A stretch of 64,000 nt of DNA from Bacteroidota bacterium. Its GTDB lineage: Bacteria; Bacteroidota; Bacteroidia; Chitinophagales; Chitinophagaceae. Each line of letters begins with the position of its first letter. The stretch's first letter is position 1. Under the pieces are notes generated by a model. That model was given only the letters and a program-made list of their open reading frames with translations, was not told where the DNA came from and did not search any database. The position numbers and the translations under genes are program-made. The stretch spans positions 25,389-89,388 of the forward strand of contig CANKWR010000002.1 in assembly GCA_947487525.1 (NCBI GenBank), read 5' to 3'. Below, piece by piece: positions 26,647-36,305 of this stretch.

Positions 26647-28074
26647 ATGAAAAAAAACCTACTGTCCCTTTTTTTATTGATTGTTACAGCGTTGTTTATA
26701 CAAACTGCAGCGCATGCGCAGCAAAATAAAAAGGATAAAAAGGATACCAAGGTTTTAAATAAGGAAGAACAAAAGATTATTGAATACATTGATGCGAATA
26801 TGCCAAGGGCCATTGCGTTGTTGAAGGATGCAGTGAATGTGAATAGCGGCACCTTAAATATCGAAGGAGTAAAAAAAGTGGGCGCCCTTTTTGCGAAGGA
26901 ATTGGAAGCAGCTGGATTACAAACCCATTGGGTGGAGATGCCTGATTCTATTCAACGTGCAGGGCATTTGGTCGCAAGGACGCCCGCAGCCATTGCAGCT
27001 ACGACTAGCACTGCATCCACAACAACAACTACCACAACAGCGACAGCAACAAAAACAAATCAAAAAGCAATTACCAAAAAACATAAGGGCAAGAAATTAT
27101 TTTTAATTGGACATTTGGATACGGTGTTTGAACCGGATATGCCGGCGAATCCTTTTACGCTATTAAATGATAGTGTTGCCACAGGGCAGGGTGCGAACGA
27201 TATGAAGGGGGGTGATGTGGTGATGATTATTGCGTTGCAAGCATTAAACGCACAGGGATTATTAAAGGATGCGGCAATCACTGCTTATCTCACTGGCGAC
27301 GAGGAGCAGGCGGGTTATCCGAGGTCGGTGAGTAGGGGTGATTTTATAGAAACCGCGAAGCAATCGGAAATTGCCCTGGCTTTTGAAGGTGCCAACGGAT
27401 TAAACTCGGTGGCGACCGCAAGGAGGGGTGCGAGCGGATGGAAGCTTAACGTGACTGGAAAAACGGGACATAGTAGCGGTGTTTTTACCGATTATGCAGG
27501 ATACGGTGCCATATATGAGGCGGCAAGAATTGTAAATTCCTTTAGAGAGGAGCTCAGTCAGGAAAAATACCTCACTTTTAACCCAGGGGTATTCATAGGC
27601 GGGTCCGATATGCAGTATGAGGAGGCCAAGGCAACCGGTACGGCCATAGGTAAAACCAATATTATTTCCCCCAATGCAGTGGTTACGGGCGACCTGCGCT
27701 TTTTAACCGAGCAGCAGAAGCAAAATGCCCGAAACAAAATGCAAAGCATTGTAAATCAAAGCCTTAAAGGAACAAAAGCAACCATCCAGTTTATGGATGG
27801 CATCCCAAGTATGGCCCCAACCCCAGGCAATGACAGTATCAGAGCTGTAATAAGTACGGTCACCCAAAAAATGGGGATGGGGGCAACGGTAGCAGGGGAT
27901 CCGGGTTCCCGCGGCGCCGGTGATATTTCCTATGTAGCGCAATTTATGGACTGTATTGATGGGCTTGGCGCTTCTGGAAAAGGAGCACATGCCCCTGGTG
28001 AAACAATAAACCTACAGGAATTGCCGTTTTTAATAAAAAGAGCGGCCTTAACCATGTACCAATTAACTAGGTAA
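26647..28074 (+). CDS. Exported M20-family metallopeptidase with a Thr-rich insert
   Basis: Starting at ATG 26647, a 475-residue protein with a signal peptide (MKKNLLSLFLLIVTALFIQ.., cleavage after AHA). M20 metal motifs are present: LIGHLDTVFEPD, GANDMKGGDVVM, and TGDEEQAG with the catalytic glutamates. A dimerisation domain follows (GKTGHSSGVFTDYAG). The closest general type is glutamate carboxypeptidase/CPG2-like exopeptidases. Between the first domain strand and the first metal motif is a low-complexity run of Thr/Ala (about 27000-27060) ending in a Lys-rich stretch; this insert is not typical of the family. It begins 23 bp after the receptor gene and may process what that receptor imports. 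Confidence 0.88.
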   Translation: MKKNLLSLFLLIVTALFIQTAAHAQQNKKDKKDTKVLNKEEQKIIEYIDANMPRAIALLKDAVNVNSGTLNIEGVKKVGALFAKELEAAGLQTHWVEMPDSIQRAGHLVARTPAAIAATTSTASTTTTTTTATATKTNQKAITKKHKGKKLFLIGHLDTVFEPDMPANPFTLLNDSVATGQGANDMKGGDVVMIIALQALNAQGLLKDAAITAYLTGDEEQAGYPRSVSRGDFIETAKQSEIALAFEGANGLNSVATARRGASGWKLNVTGKTGHSSGVFTDYAGYGAIYEAARIVNSFREELSQEKYLTFNPGVFIGGSDMQYEEAKATGTAIGKTNIISPNAVVTGDLRFLTEQQKQNARNKMQSIVNQSLKGTKATIQFMDGIPSMAPTPGNDSIRAVISTVTQKMGMGATVAGDPGSRGAGDISYVAQFMDCIDGLGASGKGAHAPGETINLQELPFLIKRAALTMYQLTR

Positions 28075-28183
28075 AGTTGCTTTAAGACGACTACCTTCTA
28101 AGGACTCCCCCCAAAAATAGAAATTTAGCAGTTTTTTAATGCTACTTATTACCGAATATTCTATAAATATTAAGTAATTGGCA

Positions 28184-28191
28184 TATCTTTG
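28184..28191 (+). promoter_or_regulatory. Promoter -7 element for the polysaccharide locus
   Basis: TATCTTTG exactly matches TAnnTTTG and lies 128 bp ahead of the first export gene, in the 244-bp gap 28075-28318 that separates the M20 peptidase from the locus. No clear TTG at -33. The rest of this gap shows only short, unremarkable inverted repeats. Confidence 0.45.
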
Positions 28192-28318
28192 TCAAATCAT
28201 AGAAATAACTCTGTAAAGCGTTATTTTTTAATCAGTTACAGCCATTTTTGTGACTTAGAAAGGCGTAGCCATGTGCTTTAAAAACGCCCCATTTTTAGAC
28301 CAACCATTTATTCAAAAT

Positions 28319-30880
28319 ATGAGACTCTTAAAAATTGTATTGTTAAGCATTTTTGTACTTGCTTTAAGTCAAAACATTCAAGCCCAAAGTTTTTTAGCAG
28401 GCAAGGATATTAGTACGGTAAAAGTAGATGCATTAACCGATGCTGAAATTGCACAAATTCAACAGCAATTAAAAACCAATGGCATTACCATTGATCAGGT
28501 GGAGCAACAAATAATTGCTAAAGGCATGTCGCCTATTGAGTTTGCAAAATTAAAAGCAAGACTTCAGTCTGTGAAAACGGGTGCGAGTGGCAATAAATCG
28601 CCTTTGTCTAAACAAACAGTTGGACAAAAGTCGAATCGTGCCACAGTTGATTCCACAAGAGCCTACAATGTGGAACCCTCTCCGGTGAATCCATTAATTT
28701 ATGGATCAGAGTTATTTAATCCCAACACCACAGGTTTTGGAGAGAATCAAAATATTGCAACGCCCTTAAACTATGAAATAGGACCGAACGATGTGTTGAA
28801 ATTAGTCGTGTATGGTGTACAAGAGTACAGTGCCGATTTAAAAGTAAGCAATGAAGGGCGTATCCAAGTGGACAACGTTGGACAAATAAAAGTAGCGGGC
28901 TTAACCATTGAAGCAGCTATTGAAAGAGTAAAACAACAAATGGCGAAGACGGCTTATCCCACCCTTGGCAGAGGGGATTCAAAGTTGGCATTAACCCTTG
29001 GGGATATTAGAACCATTCAAGTAACCGTGATTGGTGCCTACAAAAGCGCTAACTATAGTGTATCTTCTTTATCCACTGTGCTAAGCGTATTAACCTTAGC
29101 GGGTGGTCCAAGTGAGATTGGTAGTTACAGAGCAATTGAATTAATTAGAGACAATAAAGTATTTAAGAAAATTGATTTGTACCATTTTATGCAAAGTGGA
29201 GATCAATCTCAAAACATAGGATTAAAGGACCATGATGTAGTAAGAGTGCCTCCCTATAAAAATAGAATTGAAGTTAAGGGACAAGTAAAACGTCCAGGTA
29301 TTTTTGAATTAGTAGGTGGTGAAACCTTTGATCAGTTTATTAAGTATGCAGGTAATTTTGATGACACAGCGTATACCGCTTGGGTAAAAGTGATTCAAAA
29401 AAATGACAAGGAAAAAGCCATCAAGGATTTAGCCGCTGCTGACTTTAGTACTTATGTGCCACAGGGTGGTGATGTGATACAGGTTGCTAAAATTTTAGAT
29501 CGTTTTCAAAACAGGGTTAAATTAACGGGCGCCGTATTTCGTCCGGATGTATATGAATTATCACAGGGCATGCGCATTGCCGATTTAGTAAAACGTGCCG
29601 ATGGTTTAAAGGAGGACGCTTATACAGGACGTGCACAATTAATTCGTTTAAAACCGAATTTATTAAAGGAGCTGGTAAGTATTAATTTATTCAAAGCATT
29701 GCAAGGGGATCAAAGTCAAAACCTATTGTTGCAAAGAGAGGATGAATTGTATATTAATTCAATTTTAGAATTACGTGATTCTTTAAGCATTGATTTATTA
29801 GGAGAGGTAAGAACACAGGGCCGCTTTAACTACATTGATAGCATGACGGTGAAGGATTTAATTTTAATGGCAGGTGGCTTTACGCAAGCAGCCAATAAAC
29901 AAGTGGAGGTTGCTAGAATGGTACAGTTTACGGACAAAGTAAATTCCGATCAAACCGCTACTATTTTAAGAACGGAAATAAATGGAGACCTTAGCTTTAA
30001 TCCAGGACAAGAAAATTATGTTTTACAACCCATGGATGTGGTGACTATTACTAAAAAAGCTGGTTTCACGAATCCCGAAGTAGTTACCATTAATGGACAG
30101 GTACAAAATACAGGAAGATATACTTTAAGCAAGAGAGTAGAAAGGGTAAGTGATATTGTACAAAGAGCAGGAGGCTTAATTGGAGATGCTTATAGTGAGG
30201 GTGCCTTTATTAAAAGAAGCAGGTACCAAATTGATACTTTACGATCCGATGAAAATAAAACAAGTATTGAGCAGGCTTATTTGAAAAAACAAAAAGCACA
30301 ACAACAAGCCGAGCAGCAGGATTTAACAAAAACATTGAATGACCCCAATGGAACCAATGCGGCAGATGTAGCTGCACAAAATAAACTTAGAAAAAATATT
30401 AAAGACACTTTAGAAATTTTATACAAAGAGCTTGAAGGGGATTATTATCAAATTGCCATTGACCTTAATGCCATTATGAAAAAGCCAGGAAGTCAGTTGG
30501 ATTTGGTGTTAAGAGATAAGGATGAAATTGTCATTCCAAAAATGGACAACCGTGTAAAAATTAGTGGGGGTGTATTAAGGCCAACCAATATTGTGTACCG
30601 CGACGGATTAAGTATTGGCGAGTGTATTAGTGCGGCGGGAGGTATCAGTGAGTATGCAAGACGCGGCAGGGCTTATGTAGTGTATGCCAATGGAAAAAGT
30701 AAGCGAACCAAACATTTTGGATTGTTTAGAATTAATCCAAGAATCAAACCAGGCAGTGAAGTGGTATTGCCAGAGACCAACGAAAAAAAGGATAAACCTT
30801 TAACCACTATTACCGCTATGGTAGCTACTATTGCACAAGTAGTTGCAGCATTGGCAACAATATCATTGTTAAACAAGTAA
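28319..30880 (+). CDS. Polysaccharide export protein with multiple SLBB domains (Wza-like)
   Basis: About 853 residues from ATG 28319, with a signal peptide (MRLLKIVLLSIFVLALSQNIQAQ); an upstream in-frame ATG at 28271 would spoil it. A helical linker precedes the poly_export domain (NYEIGPNDVLKLVVYGVQEY). Then come about six SLBB repeats, recognisable as VTVIGAYKSANYSVS, IEVKGQVKRPGIFELVGG, VKLTGAVFRPDVYELSQG, IDLLGEVRTQGRFNYID, VTINGQVQNTGRYTLSK and VKISGGVLRPTNIVYRDG. A membrane helix lies at the extreme C-terminus (ITAMVATIAQVVAALATIS). It is much longer than E. coli Wza (about 380 residues), in line with the Bacteroidota outer-membrane form. It should build the export channel. Confidence 0.9.
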   Translation: MRLLKIVLLSIFVLALSQNIQAQSFLAGKDISTVKVDALTDAEIAQIQQQLKTNGITIDQVEQQIIAKGMSPIEFAKLKARLQSVKTGASGNKSPLSKQTVGQKSNRATVDSTRAYNVEPSPVNPLIYGSELFNPNTTGFGENQNIATPLNYEIGPNDVLKLVVYGVQEYSADLKVSNEGRIQVDNVGQIKVAGLTIEAAIERVKQQMAKTAYPTLGRGDSKLALTLGDIRTIQVTVIGAYKSANYSVSSLSTVLSVLTLAGGPSEIGSYRAIELIRDNKVFKKIDLYHFMQSGDQSQNIGLKDHDVVRVPPYKNRIEVKGQVKRPGIFELVGGETFDQFIKYAGNFDDTAYTAWVKVIQKNDKEKAIKDLAAADFSTYVPQGGDVIQVAKILDRFQNRVKLTGAVFRPDVYELSQGMRIADLVKRADGLKEDAYTGRAQLIRLKPNLLKELVSINLFKALQGDQSQNLLLQREDELYINSILELRDSLSIDLLGEVRTQGRFNYIDSMTVKDLILMAGGFTQAANKQVEVARMVQFTDKVNSDQTATILRTEINGDLSFNPGQENYVLQPMDVVTITKKAGFTNPEVVTINGQVQNTGRYTLSKRVERVSDIVQRAGGLIGDAYSEGAFIKRSRYQIDTLRSDENKTSIEQAYLKKQKAQQQAEQQDLTKTLNDPNGTNAADVAAQNKLRKNIKDTLEILYKELEGDYYQIAIDLNAIMKKPGSQLDLVLRDKDEIVIPKMDNRVKISGGVLRPTNIVYRDGLSIGECISAAGGISEYARRGRAYVVYANGKSKRTKHFGLFRINPRIKPGSEVVLPETNEKKDKPLTTITAMVATIAQVVAALATISLLNK

Positions 30881-30888
30881 TTAAAATC

Positions 30889-31995
30889 ATGAGCGAACTA
30901 CATCAACAATCCAACCCTGCAGTTGAATCCGATGAGATATCCCTAAAGGAATTGATTTTTAAAATTAAGGAATGGGCTACTTACTTAAAAAGTAAGTGGA
31001 AATTAATTATTGCCATTAGTATGTTTGGCGGACTTGGCGGATTTGTATTTGCCTACTTTCAAAAACCAACCTTTAAAGCCGTGATGACTTTTGTATTGGA
31101 GGAGGAAAAAAGTGGGGGCATGGGTGGTGCACTTGGATTGGCGAGTAGTTTTGGTATTGACTTAGGTGCTTCGGGTGGTGGTGGTTTATTTACCAGTAGC
31201 AATATTTTAGAATTAATGAAGAGCCGCTTGGTAATTGAAAAAACTTTACTCAATGCAGTGCCTTATACTAAAGCCAATGGGCAACAGGAAAATATTAGCT
31301 TGGCGGAATATTATATGCGTAGTTATGATTTAAGAAAAACTTGGGAAAAGAAACCTGAACTCAAAAACATTCAATTTTTGCCCACCAATGACCGATCTAA
31401 ATTTACTTTACAACAGGATTCGGTTTTACAAGAAATCTCTTCTAGTATTGTAAAAAAGAATTTAACCATTGCACAAAAGGACAAGAAAGTAAGCATTATT
31501 AGCATTGAAGTAAAAACAGAGGACCAACTGTTTTCAAAATTGTTTTGTGAGCAATTGGCTAAAGAAACTTCGGAGTTTTATATTGAAACCAAAAGTAAAA
31601 AATCAAGACTCAATGTAAATATTTTACAAAAGCAGGCCGATAGTATTCGCGGGGAATTAAATGGCGCCATTGTAAATGTGGCCGTAGCTACGGACAATGT
31701 GTTTAATTTAAATCCTGCTTTTAATGTAAGGCGTACCCCTGCAACAAGGAGTCAAGTGGATGTACAAGCCAATACCGCCATACTAACTCAATTGGTGGCA
31801 CAATTGGAACTGGCTAAAGTTACTTTAAGAAAAGAAACCCCATTGATACAAATTATTGACCAACCTATTCTTCCCTTAGAAAAGGAAAAACTAGGCAAGT
31901 TAAAAGCCTTGGTATTAGGTGGTTTTTTAGCAGGATTTTTAACGGTACTGTATTTAGTATTTGCCCACCTGTATCAAAGGTTAATGCATTCATAA
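30889..31995 (+). CDS. Chain-length determinant (Wzz-type) inner-membrane protein
   Basis: A 368-residue protein with two membrane helices (about 38-60 and 335-357) flanking a periplasmic coiled-coil region, the layout of Wzz / polysaccharide co-polymerase. Motifs are KWKLIIAISMFGGLGGFVFAY at the first helix and PILPLEKEKLGKLKALV just before the second. There is no C-terminal tyrosine kinase domain and no separate kinase gene is present. It starts 8 bp after the export gene and should set chain length for the Wzy polymerase encoded further down. Confidence 0.9.
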   Translation: MSELHQQSNPAVESDEISLKELIFKIKEWATYLKSKWKLIIAISMFGGLGGFVFAYFQKPTFKAVMTFVLEEEKSGGMGGALGLASSFGIDLGASGGGGLFTSSNILELMKSRLVIEKTLLNAVPYTKANGQQENISLAEYYMRSYDLRKTWEKKPELKNIQFLPTNDRSKFTLQQDSVLQEISSSIVKKNLTIAQKDKKVSIISIEVKTEDQLFSKLFCEQLAKETSEFYIETKSKKSRLNVNILQKQADSIRGELNGAIVNVAVATDNVFNLNPAFNVRRTPATRSQVDVQANTAILTQLVAQLELAKVTLRKETPLIQIIDQPILPLEKEKLGKLKALVLGGFLAGFLTVLYLVFAHLYQRLMHS

Positions 31996-32010
31996 TATAA
32001 ATTAAGCTGT

Positions 32011-33954
32011 ATGGCACCATCAAATAATTTTACCAGGTTTAAAAAAATTAATATTGTCCCACGTTGGATTATATTTTTATTGGACATTGGGGTAACCTGT
32101 TTTTCCTTTTTCCTTGCTTTTATTATCAAGCAAAATTTGGAACTTGGTGGCCTGCAATGGAACCCACTGATTAATACCTTTATTTTATTAATCATTGCCA
32201 ATATTTTAATTTTTGCAAGTGTAAAAACTTATACCGGTATTGTACGCTATACTGGTTTTCAGGATGCTATTCGCATACTGGTAGCCATATTTTTATCTTC
32301 CTCCCTATTGCTGTTGGTTTCCAAAGCTTCAGAACAGTCCACCAATGCTTTTGTGTTGGACAATGTATTAATTATACTGTATGCTAGTTTTAGCTTTTTA
32401 AGTTTAATTAGTTATCGCATAGGCATTAAGTTTTTATTCTCTTATGCGAAAAACTATAAGATGAAGAAAAAAACGGTGGTGATATTTGGTGCAGGCGAAA
32501 CAGGGGTAGCTACCAAGCGTGTATTAGAACATGATACCCATAACAATATTCATTTGGTGGCTTTTATTGACGATGACCGTAAAAAAACAAATAAGGCATT
32601 GGATGGGGTGCCCATTGTAAGCTTTAATGAATTTACTGAAATGCTTACGGTGAATGAGGTGGATGAATTGGTGATTGCCAGCTTTACTTTACCTACTAAA
32701 CGCAAAAACGACATTGTTGATTTTTGTTTGAACCATGATATTTTAGTGTTGAACGTTCCGCCCTATAATAAATGGAGTGAGGGTAAATTTAATAGTAAGC
32801 AATTACAAAGTATTAAAATTGAGGATTTGTTGGAACGCGATCCTATTGTAATTAACAACCATCAAATACGCGCGCAAATTAAAGGCAAGCGAGTACTAGT
32901 TACTGGTGCGGCAGGATCCATTGGCAGTGAAATTGTAAGACAGTTATTGCCTTATCATCCCGAACTAATCATATTATGTGATCAGGCTGAAACGCCTTTG
33001 CATGCATTAGAGTTAGAGTTACAGGAACGTAAGACGCATGTAAATTGTATCTCCTATTTAGCGGACATTACCAATGAGCAAAGAATGGAGGATATGTTTA
33101 CCCATTTCCAACCACAGTATGTATACCATGCTGCTGCGTACAAACATGTTCCCATGATGGAATTAAATCCGAGTGAGGCGGTAAAAAATAATGTGTTGGG
33201 TACGAAGTTAATTTCAGACTTAGCGGTAAGGCATTATGTGGAGCGCTTTGTAATGGTGAGTACCGATAAGGCGGTGAACCCTACCAATGTAATGGGTGCA
33301 AGTAAACGCTTGGCTGAAATTTATGTACAAGGACTTTCAAAGGAAATTGCCAATAGCACTAAATTTATTACAACGCGTTTTGGCAACGTACTAGGTAGTA
33401 ATGGTTCGGTGATTAATCGATTTAAGGATCAAATAATAAAGGGAGGCCCTGTAACAGTAACACATCCCAATATTACCCGTTACTTTATGACCATTCCGGA
33501 AGCTTGCCAATTGGTATTGGAAGCAGGTAGCATGGGTAATGGAGGAGAGATATTTGTTTTTGATATGGGGGAGCCAGTTACTATTGCCGACCTTGCTAAA
33601 AAAATGATTCGTTTGTATGGCTATATCCCCAATATTGATATTGACATTACTTATAGTGGTTTAAGACCGGGAGAAAAATTATATGAGGAGTTGTTGAGTG
33701 ACTCAGAAAACACCCTTAAAACCTATCATGAAAAAATCATGATTGCCAAAGTGCGTGAAGTAGCCCTAAAGGATATTGAAACTAAGTTTAATGAATTTAG
33801 AAGGCTCGTGAATAGTGCCGAAAATGAAAATGAATTGGTGGCCTTAATGAAGGCCTTGGTGCCTGAGTTTATTAGCAACAATAGTGTGTTTGAGCAGTTG
33901 GATGGCTCTAATGCAAATAATGGCGTAGCGAAGGTGGTGGGGATGGGTATTTAA
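32011..33954 (+). CDS. Membrane-anchored nucleotide-sugar 4,6-dehydratase (FlaA1/WbpM/CapD type)
   Basis: A 647-residue protein. Four N-terminal membrane helices (about 15-135) are followed by a first Rossmann unit (TVVIFGAGETGVATKRVLEH, about residue 153) and the catalytic SDR domain (RVLVTGAAGSIGSEIVRQLL, about residue 294). The active site reads STDKAVNPTNVMGASKR (about 416), with Met in place of the SDR tyrosine, as in WbpM-type C6 dehydratases. It removes water from UDP-GlcNAc to give the 4-keto-6-deoxy sugar, the precursor of D-QuiNAc, bacillosamine or similar residues. It is the last gene with the base composition of the flanking genome. Confidence 0.9.
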   Translation: MAPSNNFTRFKKINIVPRWIIFLLDIGVTCFSFFLAFIIKQNLELGGLQWNPLINTFILLIIANILIFASVKTYTGIVRYTGFQDAIRILVAIFLSSSLLLLVSKASEQSTNAFVLDNVLIILYASFSFLSLISYRIGIKFLFSYAKNYKMKKKTVVIFGAGETGVATKRVLEHDTHNNIHLVAFIDDDRKKTNKALDGVPIVSFNEFTEMLTVNEVDELVIASFTLPTKRKNDIVDFCLNHDILVLNVPPYNKWSEGKFNSKQLQSIKIEDLLERDPIVINNHQIRAQIKGKRVLVTGAAGSIGSEIVRQLLPYHPELIILCDQAETPLHALELELQERKTHVNCISYLADITNEQRMEDMFTHFQPQYVYHAAAYKHVPMMELNPSEAVKNNVLGTKLISDLAVRHYVERFVMVSTDKAVNPTNVMGASKRLAEIYVQGLSKEIANSTKFITTRFGNVLGSNGSVINRFKDQIIKGGPVTVTHPNITRYFMTIPEACQLVLEAGSMGNGGEIFVFDMGEPVTIADLAKKMIRLYGYIPNIDIDITYSGLRPGEKLYEELLSDSENTLKTYHEKIMIAKVREVALKDIETKFNEFRRLVNSAENENELVALMKALVPEFISNNSVFEQLDGSNANNGVAKVVGMGI

Positions 33955-33969
33955 TTTTAAAATAAAACT

Positions 33970-35157
33970 GTGAATATTTTAAATCTAATTGGCAGAGAAC
34001 AGCCTTTATTTGAGGTAGATATAATTAGTAATTCTAAAAAAATTAATAGTATCATTGAAGCCTCTTCATTTCTTGTTATTGGTGGAGCCGGTTCAATTGG
34101 ACAGGCCGTGGTAAAAGAAATTTTCAAAAGAAATCCACTAAAACTTCATGTTGTTGACATAAGTGAAAACAACATGGTTGAGTTAGTAAGAGATATAAGA
34201 AGCACTTTCGGATATATTGACGGCGACTTTAGAACATTTTCTTTAGATATCGGTTCGATAGAGTATGATGCATTTATTAAGAGTGATGGAAAATATGATT
34301 ATGTTTTAAATCTTTCAGCATTAAAACATGTTAGAAGTGAAAAAGATCCTTTTACATTAATGAGAATGATAGATGTTAATGTTTTTAATACTATAAAAAC
34401 AATTAGGCAGTCTATTGAAAATGGCACTAAGAAATATTTTTGTGTTTCAACAGACAAGGCTGCAAATCCAGTTAATATGATGGGGGCATCTAAAAGAATA
34501 ATGGAATTGTTTTTAATGCGCGAAAGCGAGAATATTCCAATTTCAACTGCAAGGTTTGCGAATGTAGCTTTTTCAGATGGCTCTTTATTACATGGCTTTA
34601 ATCAAAGAATTCAAAAAAAGCAACCCATAGTTGCACCTAATGATATTAAACGTTATTTCGTAACTCCACAAGAGTCTGGCGAGCTCTGTTTAATGTCATG
34701 TTTGCTTGGCGAGAATAGAGATATCTTTTTTCCTAAGTTGAGTGAAAATCTACATTTAATTACTTTTGCAGAAATAGCAAAAAAGTATTTAATTGATTTA
34801 GGTTACGAGCCATATGTATGCGAAACAGAAGAAGAGGCTAGAGTGTTGATAAATATATTACCCTTGGAAAAAAAATGGCCTTGTTTATTTTCTAAGAGCG
34901 ATACTACAGGCGAAAAAGATTTTGAAGAATTTTATGTTAAAGGAGAAAAATTGGATTTAGATCGCTTTGAAAATCTAGGAATTGTAAAAAGCAATTTAAA
35001 CTTTGATGATAGTAAATTAAATTTATTCATTGATAATATTACTGCTTATAAAAAGGATTTAGTTTGGGATAAGGATAAGTTACTAAATGAGTTCGTAAAA
35101 ATCATTCCCGATTTTGACCATAAGGAAACTGGCAAATATTTAGATTCAAAAATGTAA
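33970..35157 (+). CDS. legB: GlcNAc-nucleotide 4,6-dehydratase of the legionaminic acid pathway
   Basis: A 395-residue soluble dehydratase with the Rossmann motif FLVIGGAGSIGQAVVKEIF near residue 35 and the active-site segment STDKAANPVNMMGASKR, with Met replacing Tyr. It lacks the membrane domain of its upstream neighbour. Being directly followed by a LegC-type aminotransferase (the ATG overlaps the stop) points to the first modification step of legionaminic acid. In the Campylobacter route the substrate is GDP-GlcNAc, and a PtmE-like guanylyltransferase in this cluster supports that. The start is GTG 33970. Confidence 0.82.
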   Translation: MNILNLIGREQPLFEVDIISNSKKINSIIEASSFLVIGGAGSIGQAVVKEIFKRNPLKLHVVDISENNMVELVRDIRSTFGYIDGDFRTFSLDIGSIEYDAFIKSDGKYDYVLNLSALKHVRSEKDPFTLMRMIDVNVFNTIKTIRQSIENGTKKYFCVSTDKAANPVNMMGASKRIMELFLMRESENIPISTARFANVAFSDGSLLHGFNQRIQKKQPIVAPNDIKRYFVTPQESGELCLMSCLLGENRDIFFPKLSENLHLITFAEIAKKYLIDLGYEPYVCETEEEARVLINILPLEKKWPCLFSKSDTTGEKDFEEFYVKGEKLDLDRFENLGIVKSNLNFDDSKLNLFIDNITAYKKDLVWDKDKLLNEFVKIIPDFDHKETGKYLDSKM

Positions 35158-36305
35158 TGAAAGATTTTAAGAAAATAACTGATTTTATAAAGGGTTTATT
35201 TCCAGGTTCTGAAAAAATCCCACTACATGCACCCCTATTTAATGGTAATGAAAAAAAATATGTAATCGAAACAATTGACTCTACATATGTTTCTTCGGTT
35301 GGCTCATTTGTAAATAGATTCGAAGAAATGATGTGTGAAATAACTGGCGCAAAATATGCAATAGCAATTGTAAATGGAACAAGCGCTCTACATTTATCAA
35401 TGATTTTAGCAGGTGTAGAAGACAAAGACGAGGTTCTATCTCAAAGTTTAACATTCATTGCAACTTGTAATGCAATAAGTTACTTAAAGGCTACTCCTGT
35501 TTTTATTGATATCGATAAAGATACATTAGGCATGTCACCAAGTTCATTATTGAATTTTTTGGAGCAATACTCAGAGATAAAAAAAGATGGCTTTACTTAT
35601 AATAAGCAAACTGGTAAAAGGATCAAAGCATGTGTTCCGATGCATACCTTTGGTTTCCCATGCAGAATTGATGAAATCAGTAAAATTTGTAAACAGTATA
35701 ACATTGTTTTGATTGAGGATGCTGCTGAGTCAATAGGTAGTTATTATCAAGAAATACATACTGGACTGTTTGGATTGATGGGAACATTTAGTTTTAATGG
35801 CAATAAAACAGTTACCTGTGGCGGGGGCGGAGCAATCATCACGAACGACGCTGAGATTGCAAGAAAAGCAAAACACTTAAGTACTCAAGCTAAGGTTTCA
35901 CATCCATGGTCATTTATACACGATGAAATTGGCTTTAATTATAGAATGCCAAATATAAATGCTGCATTGGCATGTGCCCAGCTAGAACAATTGAATTTAT
36001 TTGTTGAAAACAAAAGAATGTTAGCAAAGCAATATGCTCAATTTTTTGATCAAATTAATCTTCAATATGTTAAAGAAATAAATGGAGCAAAAGCCAATTT
36101 TTGGCTCAACACACTCATACTAGAAAGTGGTGAAGAAAGAGACTTGTTTTTAGAATTTACGAATTCTAATGGAGTAATATCAAGACCAGTGTGGAATTTA
36201 ATGCATACGCTTCCAATGTTTGAAAATTGTTTTAAAACAGACTTGTCAAATAGTATATGGATAGCGGATAGACTTGTTAATATCCCAAGTAGTGTAAGAT
36301 GTTAA
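35157..36305 (+). CDS. legC: PLP aminotransferase, LegC type (DegT/DnrJ/EryC1 family)
   Basis: A 382-residue sugar aminotransferase. Family motifs are VGSFVNRFEEMMCEITGAKYA, VNGTSALHLSMILAG and IEDAAESIGSYYQ. In the PLP-lysine segment FSFNGNKTVTCGGGGAI, the lysine is K221 or close to it. LegC transfers an amino group to C4 of the 4-keto-6-deoxy GlcNAc nucleotide. The N-terminal extension (about 20 residues before IPLHAPLFNGNEKKYV) matches the LegC/NeuD-cluster form. It overlaps legB by one base and the acetyltransferase by 7 bp. Confidence 0.88.
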   Translation: MKDFKKITDFIKGLFPGSEKIPLHAPLFNGNEKKYVIETIDSTYVSSVGSFVNRFEEMMCEITGAKYAIAIVNGTSALHLSMILAGVEDKDEVLSQSLTFIATCNAISYLKATPVFIDIDKDTLGMSPSSLLNFLEQYSEIKKDGFTYNKQTGKRIKACVPMHTFGFPCRIDEISKICKQYNIVLIEDAAESIGSYYQEIHTGLFGLMGTFSFNGNKTVTCGGGGAIITNDAEIARKAKHLSTQAKVSHPWSFIHDEIGFNYRMPNINAALACAQLEQLNLFVENKRMLAKQYAQFFDQINLQYVKEINGAKANFWLNTLILESGEERDLFLEFTNSNGVISRPVWNLMHTLPMFENCFKTDLSNSIWIADRLVNIPSSVRC

